A DNA stretch of 64,000 nt from Selenomonadales bacterium (GTDB taxonomy: Bacteria; Bacillota; Negativicutes; Sporomusales; UBA7701): NCBI GenBank assembly GCA_029976065.1, contig JARKNV010000012.1:1-64000 (forward strand). The letters are read 5' to 3'. Under the pieces are notes generated by a model. That model saw only the letters and a program-made list of their open reading frames with translations. It searched no databases and was not told the DNA's origin. Shown in pieces: positions 51,723 to 61,388 of the stretch (positions within the stretch are counted from its first letter, which is position 1; every line of letters begins with the position of its first letter). The translations under genes were made by a program, and so were the position numbers.

Positions 51723-53537
51723 ATGCAAAAAGAGTTTATGCTGGGCAACGAGGCAATCGCCCGGGGCGCGGCGGAGGCCGGGGTCAGGGTTGTCGCCGGC
51801 TACCCGGGGACGCCGGCGACCGAGATCGTCGACCTGTGCGGAAGCTATCCGGAGGTTTACGCCGAGTGGTCGGCGAACGAGAAGCACGCCTTCGAGGTGG
51901 CGACGGCCGCGTCGCTGACCAATCAGCGGGCGATGGCGGTCATGAAGCACAATGGCACGAATGCCGCGACCGACTTTCTGATGCATGTGAATTTCACCGG
52001 GGTAAGGGCCGGGCTGGTGCTGATCACCGCCGACGACCCGGGCGGCCTGTCGTCGCAGTGCGAGGAGGATACGCGCATCCTCGTGCATAATTACGCCCAC
52101 CTGCCGATGTTCGACCCGTCGAGCGTGCAGGAGGCCTATGCGATGACCAGGGCGGCGTTCGAGTTGTCGGAGAAAACCGAGCTTGTTTTCGCCCTCCGCC
52201 CGGTGATGCGCATCAACCACGCCGGCGGCCTGGTCGAGACGGGCGAGCTGGCGGCGCAAAGCCGGCCGGCGGAGTTCGTCATCGACCGCAAGCGGTTCGT
52301 GATGTCGGCGGTGGTGGAGAAGGAGTCGGGCGGCGAGCTGCGGCCGAAAATGCGGCACCGCTGGCTGAACGCCAAGCAGGCCGAGCTGAAGGCGCTGATG
52401 GAGGAGTCGCCCTTCAACCATGTCGAGAAGGCGCCGGGGGAGACCGGCTTCATCGGCTGCGGCATCGGCTACGCGTTTCTCAAGGAGGCGGAGCGCATCC
52501 ACGGCGCGAAGCTGCCCATCCTCAAGCTTTCGACCCTGCCGCTGCCGGAGGGCAAGGTGCTCGATTTCGTCCGCGGCCTGAAGCGGGTGGTGGTGTTCGA
52601 AGAGGTCGAGCCGGTTGTCGAGAATTTGCTCAAGCAGCTGTGCTTCGAGCATAAGATCGTGCTGGAGGTGCTGGGCCGCAGCGGCTATCTGCCGAAGGAA
52701 GGCGAGCTGTCGGCCAACCTGGTGCTGACGGCGGTGGAGGCGGCTTTGGCCGGCCGGCCGTATCCCGACCCCGCGGCCGGCAAGTATGTGCCGGCGCGCA
52801 CCCGGACCCAGTGTTCCGGCTGCAGCCACCGCGGGCTGCTGGTGGCGCTGAAGGAGGTCGTGGGCAAGAACGGCGGCGTGGTGACGGGCGATATCGGCTG
52901 CCACGATGCCGGCACGTTCGAGCCGATGAACCTGCAGGCGACCATTTACTGTATGGGGTCGTCCATCCCGATGGCCTACGGCATCAAAAAGGCCGGCTTC
53001 GCGAAGCCGGTGTACGCGCTGATCGGCGATTCGACCTTTTTCCACAACGGCCTGACCGGCCTGGCGAGCGCTATTTACAACGGCGGCGACATCACGGTGG
53101 TGGTCGCCTACAATTCGACGACGGCGATGACCGGCTTCCAGCCCCATCCCGGCAGCGCCAACAACCTCAACCAGCCGGTGGCGCCGATCGATCCCGGCGC
53201 GGTGGCGGCGGCGATGGGCGCCAAGGTTTTCCGCTGCAATCCTTACAATGTCGAGGAGACGGCCAAGGTGATCAGCGAGGCCACGGCGGAGCAGGGCGTG
53301 AAGGTGGTTGTGGCCGAGGCGCTGTGCTACCTGAAGTTCGGCCGCGAGGGCCGGCTGTCGTTCACGCCGCGGACGGTGAAGGTGGATGAGGCGGTCTGCA
53401 ACGGCTGCGGCCTGTGTGTGCGGACGTTCGGCTGCCCGGCGATCACGCTCGCGGACGGCAAGGCGGTTATCGAGCCGAGCGCCTGCAACGGTTGCGCGGT
53501 GTGCGTATCGGTATGCAAAAGGGGGGCGATGAAATGA
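51723..53537 (+). CDS. iorA: Indolepyruvate:ferredoxin oxidoreductase alpha subunit
   Basis: 604 residues. The enzyme oxidatively decarboxylates aryl (and other) 2-oxoacids to acyl-CoA, reducing ferredoxin, with thiamine diphosphate. LGNEAIARGAAEAGVRVVAGYPGTPATEIVD starts the pyrimidine domain. CSGCSHRGLLVALKEVV and GDIGCHDAGTFEPMN mark the thiamine diphosphate domain. The C-terminus holds two [4Fe-4S] sites (CNGCGLCVRTFGCPA and CNGCAVCVSVCKRGA). GGGAGGAAAACGG precedes the ATG. Confidence 0.92.
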   Translation: MQKEFMLGNEAIARGAAEAGVRVVAGYPGTPATEIVDLCGSYPEVYAEWSANEKHAFEVATAASLTNQRAMAVMKHNGTNAATDFLMHVNFTGVRAGLVLITADDPGGLSSQCEEDTRILVHNYAHLPMFDPSSVQEAYAMTRAAFELSEKTELVFALRPVMRINHAGGLVETGELAAQSRPAEFVIDRKRFVMSAVVEKESGGELRPKMRHRWLNAKQAELKALMEESPFNHVEKAPGETGFIGCGIGYAFLKEAERIHGAKLPILKLSTLPLPEGKVLDFVRGLKRVVVFEEVEPVVENLLKQLCFEHKIVLEVLGRSGYLPKEGELSANLVLTAVEAALAGRPYPDPAAGKYVPARTRTQCSGCSHRGLLVALKEVVGKNGGVVTGDIGCHDAGTFEPMNLQATIYCMGSSIPMAYGIKKAGFAKPVYALIGDSTFFHNGLTGLASAIYNGGDITVVVAYNSTTAMTGFQPHPGSANNLNQPVAPIDPGAVAAAMGAKVFRCNPYNVEETAKVISEATAEQGVKVVVAEALCYLKFGREGRLSFTPRTVKVDEAVCNGCGLCVRTFGCPAITLADGKAVIEPSACNGCAVCVSVCKRGAMK

Positions 53538-54133
53538 AGTTCGATTTAGTGATCGCCGGCGTCGGCGGCCAGGGGAACATCCTCGCCTCCCAGGTCGTCG
53601 CCAAATGCGCGATGGACGCCGGTTACAACGTCGTTAACACCGAGACGAAGGGCGCGGCCCAGCGAGGCGGGTCGGTGCTGTCCCACGTAAGGATCGCCGA
53701 CGGCGAGATTTTCTCGCCGCTGGTGCCGGCGGGGCAGGCGGACGTGCTGCTCGGCTTCGAGCCGCTGGAGGCGCTGCGTTATATCGGCCTGCTGAGCAAG
53801 CAGGGCACCTTCGTCATCAATACCGCGCCGGTGCCGACCATCCTCGCCAATATGAAGGTGGACGAGTACCCGAGCACCGAGCAGGTCACGGCGACGATCG
53901 GGGAGAAAGGCCTCAACGGCCATTTTCTCAACGCTACCAAGGCAGCCAAGGACCTCGGCAACGTGCTTTTGACCAACGTGGTGATGCTGGGGGCGTTTTC
54001 GGCGGTGAGCGATATTTTGCCGCCCGACGTCATCCTGAAGAAGTTGTTGACGATGGTGGACGAGAAATTTCACGCCGACGACAGCCGCGCGTTCGCGGTC
54101 GGCCGCGGCCTGATAGCAAGTAAGGAGTGGTAA
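53534..54133 (+). CDS. iorB: Indolepyruvate:ferredoxin oxidoreductase beta subunit
   Basis: 199 residues, the gamma-domain partner of IorA. MKFDLVIAGVGGQGNILASQVVA, NTETKGAAQRGGSVLSHVRI and GFEPLEALRY are family landmarks. The ATG at 53534 overlaps the iorA stop (ATGA), so translation is coupled; the longer open frame upstream lies within iorA. Confidence 0.92.
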   Translation: MKFDLVIAGVGGQGNILASQVVAKCAMDAGYNVVNTETKGAAQRGGSVLSHVRIADGEIFSPLVPAGQADVLLGFEPLEALRYIGLLSKQGTFVINTAPVPTILANMKVDEYPSTEQVTATIGEKGLNGHFLNATKAAKDLGNVLLTNVVMLGAFSAVSDILPPDVILKKLLTMVDEKFHADDSRAFAVGRGLIASKEW

Positions 54134-54134
54134 C

Positions 54135-55592
54135 ATGGCGCTGATGACAGCGGAACAGTATGAGCAGAGCCTGCGCAAGATGCGGTTCAACCTGTACCTG
54201 CTCGGGGAGAAGGTCGAAAATCCGGTCGATCACCCGGTCATCCGTCCGTCGCTGAATGCGGTGAAGATGACGTACGAGCTGGCCCACGACCCGGCCCACG
54301 CGGAGCTGATGACAGCGACTTCGAGCCTCACGGGGCGGAAGATCAACCGCTTCGCGCATCTCCACCAGAGTGCCGACGACTTGGTGAAGAAGGTGAAGAT
54401 GCAGCGGCTGCTGGGCCAGAAAACGGCGTCGTGCTTCCAGCGCTGCGTGGGCATGGATGCGATCAACGCCGTCGAGAGCGTGACCTTCGAGATGGATCAG
54501 GCGCTGGGCACGCAATATCATGAACGGTTCATCAATTTTGTCACCATGGTCCAGGACGGGGACTTGACGGTCGACGGGGCGATGACCGACCCGAAGGGCG
54601 ACCGCAGCCTGCCGCCCCATAAGCAGGCCGACCCCGACCTTTTCCTGCGGATAGTGGAGAAGCGGGCCGACGGCATCGTGGTCCGCGGAGCGAAGTGCCA
54701 CCAGACGGGGGCGCTCAATTCCCACTGGATTCTGGTGATGCCGACGATCAGCATGGGCGAGGAGGACGCCGATTACGCGGTGTGCTTCGCCGTGCCCGCG
54801 GATGCCGCCGGCATAACCTATATCTACGGCCGCCAGTCGTGCGACACCCGCAAGCTGGAGGGCGGCGACATCGACACAGGCAACAGCACGTTCGGCGGCC
54901 ACGAATCGCTGGTGATTTTCGAGGATGTGTTCGTGCCGTGGAAGGATGTGTTCATGTGCGGCGAGTATCGCTTCAGCGGCGCGCTGGTGGAGCGGTTCGC
55001 CGGTTATCACCGCCAGAGCTACGGCGGCTGCAAGGTGGGGGTGGGCGACGTGCTGATCGGCGCCGCCGCGCTGGCCGCCGAGTACAACGGCGCGGCCAAG
55101 GCTTCGCACGTCAAGGATAAGCTGATCGAGATGGTTCATCTCAACGAGACGCTGTATGCCTGCGGCATCGCCTGCTCGGCCGCCGGGGCGCGCACCGCCT
55201 CGGGGACGTACCTGATCGATATGCTGTTGGCCAATGTCTGCAAGCAGAACGTGACCCGCTTCCCGTACGAGATCGCCCGCCTGGCCGAGGATATCGCCGG
55301 CGGCCTGTTCGTGACCATGCCGTCGGAGAAGGATTTCCGCCATCCGGAGCTCGGCCCGAAGATCGAGAAGTACCTGGGAGCCACGGCGGGCGTGCCCACC
55401 GAGCATCGCCTGCGCATTCTCCGGCTGGTGGAGAATCTCACGCTGGGGACGGCGGCCGTCGGTTACCGGACAGAGTCGATGCACGGCGCCGGCTCGCCCC
55501 AGGCGCAGCGGATCATGATCGCCCGTCAGGGCAATCTCGAGGCCAAGAAGGAGCTGGCGAAGAAGATCGCCGGCATACCCGGCAAGGATTGA
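54135..55592 (+). CDS. 4-hydroxybutyryl-CoA dehydratase/vinylacetyl-CoA isomerase family enzyme
   Basis: 485 residues. The family uses FAD and a [4Fe-4S] cluster to remove water from 4-hydroxybutyryl-CoA through a ketyl radical, giving crotonyl-CoA. The cluster ligands known from Clostridium aminobutyricum AbfD (C99, C103, H292, C299) are matched by C100, C104 (SCFQRCVGM), H292 and C299 (YHRQSYGGCK). This separates it from the flavin monooxygenases of the same superfamily, which lack them. It starts one base after the iorB stop. The true substrate may be another acyl-CoA. Confidence 0.87.
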   Translation: MALMTAEQYEQSLRKMRFNLYLLGEKVENPVDHPVIRPSLNAVKMTYELAHDPAHAELMTATSSLTGRKINRFAHLHQSADDLVKKVKMQRLLGQKTASCFQRCVGMDAINAVESVTFEMDQALGTQYHERFINFVTMVQDGDLTVDGAMTDPKGDRSLPPHKQADPDLFLRIVEKRADGIVVRGAKCHQTGALNSHWILVMPTISMGEEDADYAVCFAVPADAAGITYIYGRQSCDTRKLEGGDIDTGNSTFGGHESLVIFEDVFVPWKDVFMCGEYRFSGALVERFAGYHRQSYGGCKVGVGDVLIGAAALAAEYNGAAKASHVKDKLIEMVHLNETLYACGIACSAAGARTASGTYLIDMLLANVCKQNVTRFPYEIARLAEDIAGGLFVTMPSEKDFRHPELGPKIEKYLGATAGVPTEHRLRILRLVENLTLGTAAVGYRTESMHGAGSPQAQRIMIARQGNLEAKKELAKKIAGIPGKD

Positions 55593-55635
55593 GCCCTGCA
55601 TAACGCCAAGCGAAATTGAGGATGGAGGAAGAACA

Positions 55636-56775
55636 ATGCGTTTTGAGTTGACCGAAGATCAGGCGATGATGCAGAAGATGGTCCGCGAATTCGCCGAGAA
55701 GCAGATCGCGCCGGGCGCGGCCGAGCGGGACGAGAACGAGAAGCCGGACCGCGCGCTCCTCGACGCCATCGGCGAGCTCGGCCTGAACGGCATCTGCTTC
55801 CCCGAGAAGTACGGCGGCGCCGACGGCGACTACCTCGGCTATATTCTGGCCGCCGAAGAGATTTGCAAGGCCGACGCCGGCATCGGCGTGTCCTACATGG
55901 CGACCGTGTCGCTGTGCTCGTGGCCGATTTTCGCCTACGGCACCGAGGAGCAGAAGCAGAAATACCTCGTGCCGATGGTCGCGGGCAAGAAGGTCGGCGC
56001 CTTCGCCCTCACCGAGCCGAACGCCGGCACTGACGCCGCCTCCCAGCAGACGGTGGCCGTCGACCAGGGCGACCATTACCTCCTGAACGGCAGCAAGATT
56101 TTCATCACCAACGGCGGCGAGGCCGAGATCAACGTCGTGTTCGCGATGACCGACAAGACTAAGGGTGTCAAGGGAATCAGCGCCTTTATCCTCGAGAAGG
56201 GCATGCCCGGCTTCACCTTCGGCAAGAAGGAGCACAAGATGGGCATCCGTTCTTCGCAGACCCAGGAGCTTATTTTCCAGGACGTGAAGGTGCCCAAGGA
56301 GAACCTGCTCGGCAAGGAAGGCGATGGCTTCAAGATCGCCATGACGACCCTCGACGGCGGCCGCATCGGTATCGCTACCCAGGGGCTGGGCATCGCCCAG
56401 GCGGCCCTCGACCACGCCGTCAAGTATTCCAAGGAGCGGGTGCAGTTCGGCAAGCCGATTGCCGTCAACCAGGCGATCGCCTTCATGCTGGCCGACATGG
56501 CGGTGAAGGTGGACTGCGCCAGGCTGATGACCTACCGGGCGGCCTACAACAAGCAGGCCGGGCTGCCGTATTCCAAGGAGGCGGCGATGGCCAAACTGTA
56601 CGCCTCCGATATCGCCATGGAGGTGGCCACCGACGCGGTGCAGGTTTTCGGCGGCTACGGCTATAGCCGCGAGTACCCGGTGGAGCGGCTGATGCGCGAC
56701 GCCAAGATCGCCCAGATATATGAAGGCACCAACCAGGTGCAGCGGATGGTTATCTCCGGCGCAATTCTCCGCTAA
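55636..56775 (+). CDS. Acyl-CoA dehydrogenase, butyryl-CoA dehydrogenase type
   Basis: 379 residues. An FAD enzyme that interconverts acyl-CoA and enoyl-CoA. Motifs are FALTEPNAGTDA, KIFITNGGEAE, GKPIAVNQAIAFMLADMA, QVFGGYGYSREYPVERLMRDA and the catalytic base E363 in IYEGTNQVQR. GATGGAGGAAGAACA precedes the ATG. It would accept the crotonyl-CoA made by the preceding enzyme and use an Etf such as that at 1-1883. Confidence 0.9.
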   Translation: MRFELTEDQAMMQKMVREFAEKQIAPGAAERDENEKPDRALLDAIGELGLNGICFPEKYGGADGDYLGYILAAEEICKADAGIGVSYMATVSLCSWPIFAYGTEEQKQKYLVPMVAGKKVGAFALTEPNAGTDAASQQTVAVDQGDHYLLNGSKIFITNGGEAEINVVFAMTDKTKGVKGISAFILEKGMPGFTFGKKEHKMGIRSSQTQELIFQDVKVPKENLLGKEGDGFKIAMTTLDGGRIGIATQGLGIAQAALDHAVKYSKERVQFGKPIAVNQAIAFMLADMAVKVDCARLMTYRAAYNKQAGLPYSKEAAMAKLYASDIAMEVATDAVQVFGGYGYSREYPVERLMRDAKIAQIYEGTNQVQRMVISGAILR

Positions 56776-56796
56776 GGCAAGAAAGGAGATTAAGTT

Positions 56797-57213
56797 ATGG
56801 TGCAGGATATCCCGTTCGCCGCCGTGAAGGTCGGCGACAAAGCGAGCATGACCAAGACGGTGAGCGAGTTCGACGTCTATACCTTCGCCGGCGTTACCGG
56901 CGACTTCAATCCGGTGCACGTCGATAAGGAGTTCGCCAAGCAGACGATGTTCAAGGAGCGGATCGCCCACGGCATGCTGTCGGCGGGGTTCATCTCGGCC
57001 GTGCTCGGCACCGCCCTGCCGGGGGCCAACACCATCTACATGGGCCAAGAGCTTTCGTTCCGGGCGCCGGTGAAGATCGGCGATACGGTGACAGCCACGG
57101 TCGAGTGCATCGAGAAGATCGAGGCCAAGAACCGGCTGATTTTCCGGACGACGGTGACCAACCAGGACGGCGTGCTGGTGGTTGACGGCAAGGCGACGAT
57201 GCTCAAGAAGTAA
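56797..57213 (+). CDS. MaoC/PhaJ-type (R)-specific enoyl-CoA hydratase
   Basis: 138 residues with a single hot-dog domain. The catalytic Asp/His pair is in GVTGDFNPVHVD, and the stretch RIAHGMLSAGFISAVLG follows. It hydrates trans-2-enoyl-CoA to (R)-3-hydroxyacyl-CoA. It is the last gene of the iorAB/dehydratase/dehydrogenase operon. Confidence 0.88.
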   Translation: MVQDIPFAAVKVGDKASMTKTVSEFDVYTFAGVTGDFNPVHVDKEFAKQTMFKERIAHGMLSAGFISAVLGTALPGANTIYMGQELSFRAPVKIGDTVTATVECIEKIEAKNRLIFRTTVTNQDGVLVVDGKATMLKK

Positions 57214-57240
57214 CGGAGAGTCCCGGCGCGGCCGGAGGAA

Positions 57241-57290
57241 AATATGCGTCGCCGGCGGCAGGAATTTGCCGTCGGCGACGCATATTATTA
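57241..57290. terminator. Long hairpin closing the acyl-CoA operon
   Basis: 20-bp arms (57241-57260 and 57267-57286) with one G-U type mismatch and loop GGAATT are followed by ATTATG. It lacks a strong T-tract but is the only terminator-like structure after the MaoC gene. Confidence 0.6.
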
Positions 57291-57332
57291 TGTAGGAACA
57301 ACGACCGCCGGGGCGAGAGGAGACAAGGGAAC

Positions 57333-58112
57333 GTGAAGGTTGCGCTGCTGCAGATGGATATCGCGCTCGGCGACGTGGCCGCCAACCGCCGCAAGGCCGG
57401 GGCGATGCTGGCCGAGGGGCTGGCGCGGGGGGCGAGGCTGTTCGTGCTGCCGGAGCTGTGGACGACAGGCTACAAGCTGGCGGAAATCGCCACGCTGGCC
57501 GAGCCTGAGGGCGGGCCGACGCTGGCGATGCTGACGGCGTTCGCCCGCGAGCACGGGGTGGAGGTCATCAGCGGCTCGATCGCCGAGGCGCGGGACGGCA
57601 AGGTTTATAATACCTGCTACGCCATCGACGCCGACGGCGAAGTTGTCGCGAAGTACAGCAAGATCCACCTCATCGGCCTGATGGCGGAGGACCGCTACCT
57701 GGCGCCCGGCGACAGCAAGGCGCTTTTCGAGCTGAGCTTCGGGCCGGCGGGAATGATAATCTGCTACGACCTGCGATTCACCGAACTGCCGCGGGCTCTG
57801 GCCCTCGCCGGCTGCCGGACGCTGTTCGTGCCGGCGGAGTGGCCGGCGTCGCGGGGCGCGCACTGGCGGGCGCTTAATGTCGCCCGGGCGATCGAAAATC
57901 AGCTGTTCGTCATTGCCGTCAACCGCGTCGGCCGCGACGAGCACAACATATTTTTCGGCCATTCGCTGGCCGTCGACCCGTGGGGCGAGGTGCTGGCGGA
58001 AGGGTCGGCCGACGGCGAGGAGGTCGTTGTCGCCGATGTCGATTTTGCCGCCGGGGAGGAGATACGGCGGCGGATGCCGGTGTTTGCCGACCGCCGGCCG
58101 CAGTGCTATTAA
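57333..58112 (+). CDS. Carbon-nitrogen hydrolase (nitrilase superfamily), omega-amidase-like
   Basis: 259 residues. The catalytic triad is E41 (LPELWTTGY), K111 (YSKIHLIG) and C145 (ICYDLRFTELPR). The family hydrolyses small amides; the RFTELPRALAL and PAEWPASRGAHWRAL motifs are those of omega-amidase-type members acting on 2-oxoglutaramate or 2-oxosuccinamate. A GTG start at 57333 is supported by GAGAGGAGA upstream. It has no obvious operon partner. Confidence 0.85.
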   Translation: MKVALLQMDIALGDVAANRRKAGAMLAEGLARGARLFVLPELWTTGYKLAEIATLAEPEGGPTLAMLTAFAREHGVEVISGSIAEARDGKVYNTCYAIDADGEVVAKYSKIHLIGLMAEDRYLAPGDSKALFELSFGPAGMIICYDLRFTELPRALALAGCRTLFVPAEWPASRGAHWRALNVARAIENQLFVIAVNRVGRDEHNIFFGHSLAVDPWGEVLAEGSADGEEVVVADVDFAAGEEIRRRMPVFADRRPQCY

Positions 58113-58214
58113 AGGCTGGCGGGCAGTGACTTTGTGAAATAAAGATTTTATTGCCGGGCGCAGGAAAACAACGGCCGGCAGCGAACGGATTCATTAGCAT
58201 AATATTGGGAATGA

Positions 58215-58410
58215 AGGCCGCGGGAGAGACCGCGCGGGCGGCGCCGAAGGAGTAAAACCTTTGTCAAACTCTCAGGCAAAAGGACCATGGCCGGACCAGA
58301 CTCTGGAGAGTGCGCCATCGGGCGCCGCCGAAGGAGAACCCTCACGGGTGAATCTCTCAGGTAAAAAGGACAGAGACAAAGGAGCGACGCTCTTTTGCCT
58401 CTGCTTTTTT
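58215..58410 (+). promoter_or_regulatory. Tandem glycine riboswitch controlling the gcv operon
   Basis: Two aptamers are recognisable by their conserved cores. The first runs from GGAGAGACC (58223) through CGCCGAAGGAG and CTCTCAGGCAAAAGGAC. The second runs from CTCTGGAGAG (58301) through CGCCGAAGGAG and TCTCAGGTAAAAAGGACAGAG (to 58375). The expression platform is a terminator stem (58371-58403) followed by seven T. It precedes gcvT by 140 bases, in which I see nothing else. Confidence 0.95.
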
Positions 58411-58550
58411 TATTCTGCCGGAAACACCGCCGCGGCGGTGTTGCGGAGGGAAGCGGAGCGCCGCGGGAGGGTCCCCGGGAGTCGCGCGGAGCTTAATAAT
58501 TATCGGGACGCGGAGAGAGCCTAAGTAATATCAGGGAGGGATAAAAAGAC

Positions 58551-59654
58551 ATGGCCGAGAAGACGCCTTTGTACGAGACTCACCTCAAGTACGGCGGCAA
58601 GATCATGGAGTTCGGCGGCTGGCTGCTGCCGGTGCAGTACGGCGGCATCCTCGCCGAGCACCGGGCGGTGCGCGAGCAGGCGGGCCTGTGCGACGTGTCC
58701 CACATGGGGGAGGTGTCGGTGAAGGGGCCGGACGCGCTGGCCTACCTGCAGAAGGTGGTGACCAACGACGTGGCCAGGATGGCCGACACCCAGGTGCAGT
58801 ATTCGCCGATGTGCTACCAGGACGGCGGGACGGTGGACGATTTGCTCATCTACCGCTACGGGCCGGAGGATTACCTGCTGGTTATCAACGCCGCCAATAT
58901 CGCCAAGGACTGGGAATGGTTCCAGAGCAACAGCGCGGGCTTCGACGTGCAGCTCGCCAACCTGTCGGCGGAAACGGCCGAGCTGGCGCTGCAGGGGCCG
59001 GCGGCGCCGGCCATCCTGGCGAAGCTGATGGATGCGCCGGTCGCTGACCTCGGCTATTACTGGTTTTTGCCGGCGGCCGAGGTGGCCGGCCGGCGGGTGA
59101 TGGTGTCGCGCACGGGGTATACGGGCGAGGACGGGTTCGAGATATATTGCCGGCCCGAGGACGCGGCCTCCCTGTGGGAGGCGGTCATGGCGGCCGGGGC
59201 GCCGTACGGGCTTGCGCCGGCCGGCCTGGGCTGCCGCGACACGCTGCGGTTCGAGGCTTGCATGCCGCTGTACGGCCACGAGTTGTCGGCGGTGATTTCG
59301 CCGGTGGAGGCGGGGCTGACCCGCTTCGTGAACCTCGACAAGGGGGATTTCAACGGCCGGGCGGTGCTGGCCGCCCAACAGCAGGCCGGACCGCAACGGA
59401 AGCTCGCCGGCTTCGCGCTGACCGAGCGCGGCGTGGCCAGGGCGGAGTACCCGGTGGTGGCCGACGGCCGGCGGATCGGCACGGTGACGACCGGGTCGTA
59501 CGCGCCGACGCTGGATAAAAACCTCGGCATGGCGCTGGTGGAAGCCGGGTATGCCAAGCCGGGCGCCAAGTTTGCCGTCGAGATCCGCGGCAAGAATATC
59601 GCCGCGGAGGTTATTCCCAGACCATTTTACAAAAGAGAGGGGAAAAAAGGATGA
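58551..59654 (+). CDS. gcvT: Aminomethyltransferase (glycine cleavage T protein)
   Basis: 367 residues. It transfers the methylene group from aminomethyl-lipoyl GcvH to tetrahydrofolate and releases ammonia. Landmarks are [56 protein letters not shown] and [37 protein letters not shown] precedes the ATG. It is the first gene of the operon behind the glycine riboswitch. Confidence 0.95.
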   Translation: MAEKTPLYETHLKYGGKIMEFGGWLLPVQYGGILAEHRAVREQAGLCDVSHMGEVSVKGPDALAYLQKVVTNDVARMADTQVQYSPMCYQDGGTVDDLLIYRYGPEDYLLVINAANIAKDWEWFQSNSAGFDVQLANLSAETAELALQGPAAPAILAKLMDAPVADLGYYWFLPAAEVAGRRVMVSRTGYTGEDGFEIYCRPEDAASLWEAVMAAGAPYGLAPAGLGCRDTLRFEACMPLYGHELSAVISPVEAGLTRFVNLDKGDFNGRAVLAAQQQAGPQRKLAGFALTERGVARAEYPVVADGRRIGTVTTGSYAPTLDKNLGMALVEAGYAKPGAKFAVEIRGKNIAAEVIPRPFYKREGKKG

Positions 59655-60040
59655 ATATTCCGCAGGAGCTTAAGTATTCCAGCGAGCACGAATGGGTCAG
59701 GGTGGAAGGCAACAAGGCGACGGTGGGCATCACCGATTTCGCCCAGCACCAGCTTGGGGACGTGGTATTCGTCGAGGTGCCGACGGCCGGTGCGGCCGTG
59801 ACCGCCGGCCAGGGCTTTTCGGTGGTCGAGTCGGTGAAGGCGGTGTCGGACATTTACGCCCCGGTTTCCGGCAAGGTGGTGTCGGTCAACGACGCGCTGA
59901 CCGACACCCCGGAGCTGGTCAACAGCGATCCCTACGGCGACGGGTGGATCGCCGTCATCGAGCTGAGCGACCCGGGCGAGCTCGACAGCCTGCTCGACGC
60001 CGCCGGGTACGAAAAGCTTACGGCGGAGGGAGGCCATTAG
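59651..60040 (+). CDS. gcvH: Glycine cleavage system H protein
   Basis: 129 residues. The lipoyl carrier of the glycine cleavage complex; the lipoylated lysine is K63 in [33 protein letters not shown] and [10 protein letters not shown] are family landmarks. The ATG overlaps the gcvT stop (ATGA). Confidence 0.96.
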   Translation: MNIPQELKYSSEHEWVRVEGNKATVGITDFAQHQLGDVVFVEVPTAGAAVTAGQGFSVVESVKAVSDIYAPVSGKVVSVNDALTDTPELVNSDPYGDGWIAVIELSDPGELDSLLDAAGYEKLTAEGGH

Positions 60041-60041
60041 C

Positions 60042-61388
60042 ATGACCAGGAGTTACCTGCCGCATACCGACGGCGACCGGCGGGCCATGCTGGCCGCGAT
60101 TGGCGTCGGGTCGACGCAGGAACTGTTCGCCGATGTGCCGGCGGATATGCGCCTTAACCGGCCGCTGGCGCTGCCGGCGGCGCTGGCCGAGCCGGAGCTG
60201 GCCCGCCATCTTCAGGCCCTGGCGGCCAGGAACGCCAGCCTGGCCGAGTATGCCTGCTTCCTGGGGGCCGGCGCGTACGACCATTATGTGCCGAGCGTGG
60301 TCGACCACGTGATCGCCCGTTCGGAATTTTACACCGCCTATACGCAGTACCAGCCGGAGATTTCCCAGGGTTATCTCCAGGCGTTGTGGGAATATCAGAG
60401 CATGATCTGCGCGATCACCGGCATGGAGGTGGCCAACGCGTCGCTCTATGACGGCGGCACGGCTCTGGCCGAGGCGGCGATGATGGCCTGCACGGCGACC
60501 GGGCGGCGCGAGGTCGTGGTGGCGCGGACGGTCCATCCCCATTTCCGGACCATTCTCGGCACATACGCCGTCGACCGCGCCATCGCCGTGAAGGAGGCGC
60601 CGTATGCGGACGGCGCGACGGCCGCCGCCGACCTCGGGTCTCTTGTGGGGCCGGCGACGGCGGCGGTGATTATCCAGACGCCCAACTTCTTCGGCTGCCT
60701 GGAGGATGTGGCGGCGGCCGCCGAACTGGCCCACGCCGCGGGCGCCCTGCTGATCGCGGTCGCCGATCCGGTGTCCCTGGGGGTGCTCGAGGCCCCGGGC
60801 GCCCTCGGCGCCGACGTGGTCGTCGGCGAGGGGCAGCCGCTCGGGCTGGCTGTTTCGTACGGCGGGCCGTACCTGGGCTTTTTCGCCACGACCGAGAAGC
60901 TGATGCGCCGCATGCCCGGCCGTATCGTCGGCCAGACGACCGACTTTGAGGGCACCCGCGGCTTCGTATTGACCATCCAGGCCCGCGAGCAGCATATCCG
61001 TCGCGAGAAGGCGACGTCCAACATCTGCTCGAACGAGGCGTTGTGTTCGCTGGCGGCGGCGGTGTACATGACTGCGGTCGGCCGCGCGGGCTTCCGCGAG
61101 GTGGCTGAGCTGTGCCTGAAGAAGGCCCATTACGCGTACGGTGAACTGACGAAACGCGCGGGCTGCCGGCCGGTGTTCGGCGCCCCGTTCTTCAAGGAGT
61201 TCGCCGTGCGCTGCGCCAAACCGGTGGCGGCAATCAACGCCGCCTTTTACAAGGAGAAGATCATCGGCGGACTCGACCTGGGTACCTATTACCCCGAACT
61301 GGCCGGCTGCATGCTGGTGTGCGTGACCGAAAAACGCACGGCGGCGGAGATTGACCGCCTGGTGCGGATTGTGGAGGCGGTATCATGA
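60042..61388 (+). CDS. gcvPA: Glycine dehydrogenase (decarboxylating) subunit 1
   Basis: 448 residues. The alpha half of the split P protein, which decarboxylates glycine with PLP in complex with Gcv[49 protein letters not shown]-like [20 protein letters not shown] and [14 protein letters not shown] are characteristic. It overlaps gcvPB by four bases. Confidence 0.95.
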   Translation: MTRSYLPHTDGDRRAMLAAIGVGSTQELFADVPADMRLNRPLALPAALAEPELARHLQALAARNASLAEYACFLGAGAYDHYVPSVVDHVIARSEFYTAYTQYQPEISQGYLQALWEYQSMICAITGMEVANASLYDGGTALAEAAMMACTATGRREVVVARTVHPHFRTILGTYAVDRAIAVKEAPYADGATAAADLGSLVGPATAAVIIQTPNFFGCLEDVAAAAELAHAAGALLIAVADPVSLGVLEAPGALGADVVVGEGQPLGLAVSYGGPYLGFFATTEKLMRRMPGRIVGQTTDFEGTRGFVLTIQAREQHIRREKATSNICSNEALCSLAAAVYMTAVGRAGFREVAELCLKKAHYAYGELTKRAGCRPVFGAPFFKEFAVRCAKPVAAINAAFYKEKIIGGLDLGTYYPELAGCMLVCVTEKRTAAEIDRLVRIVEAVS

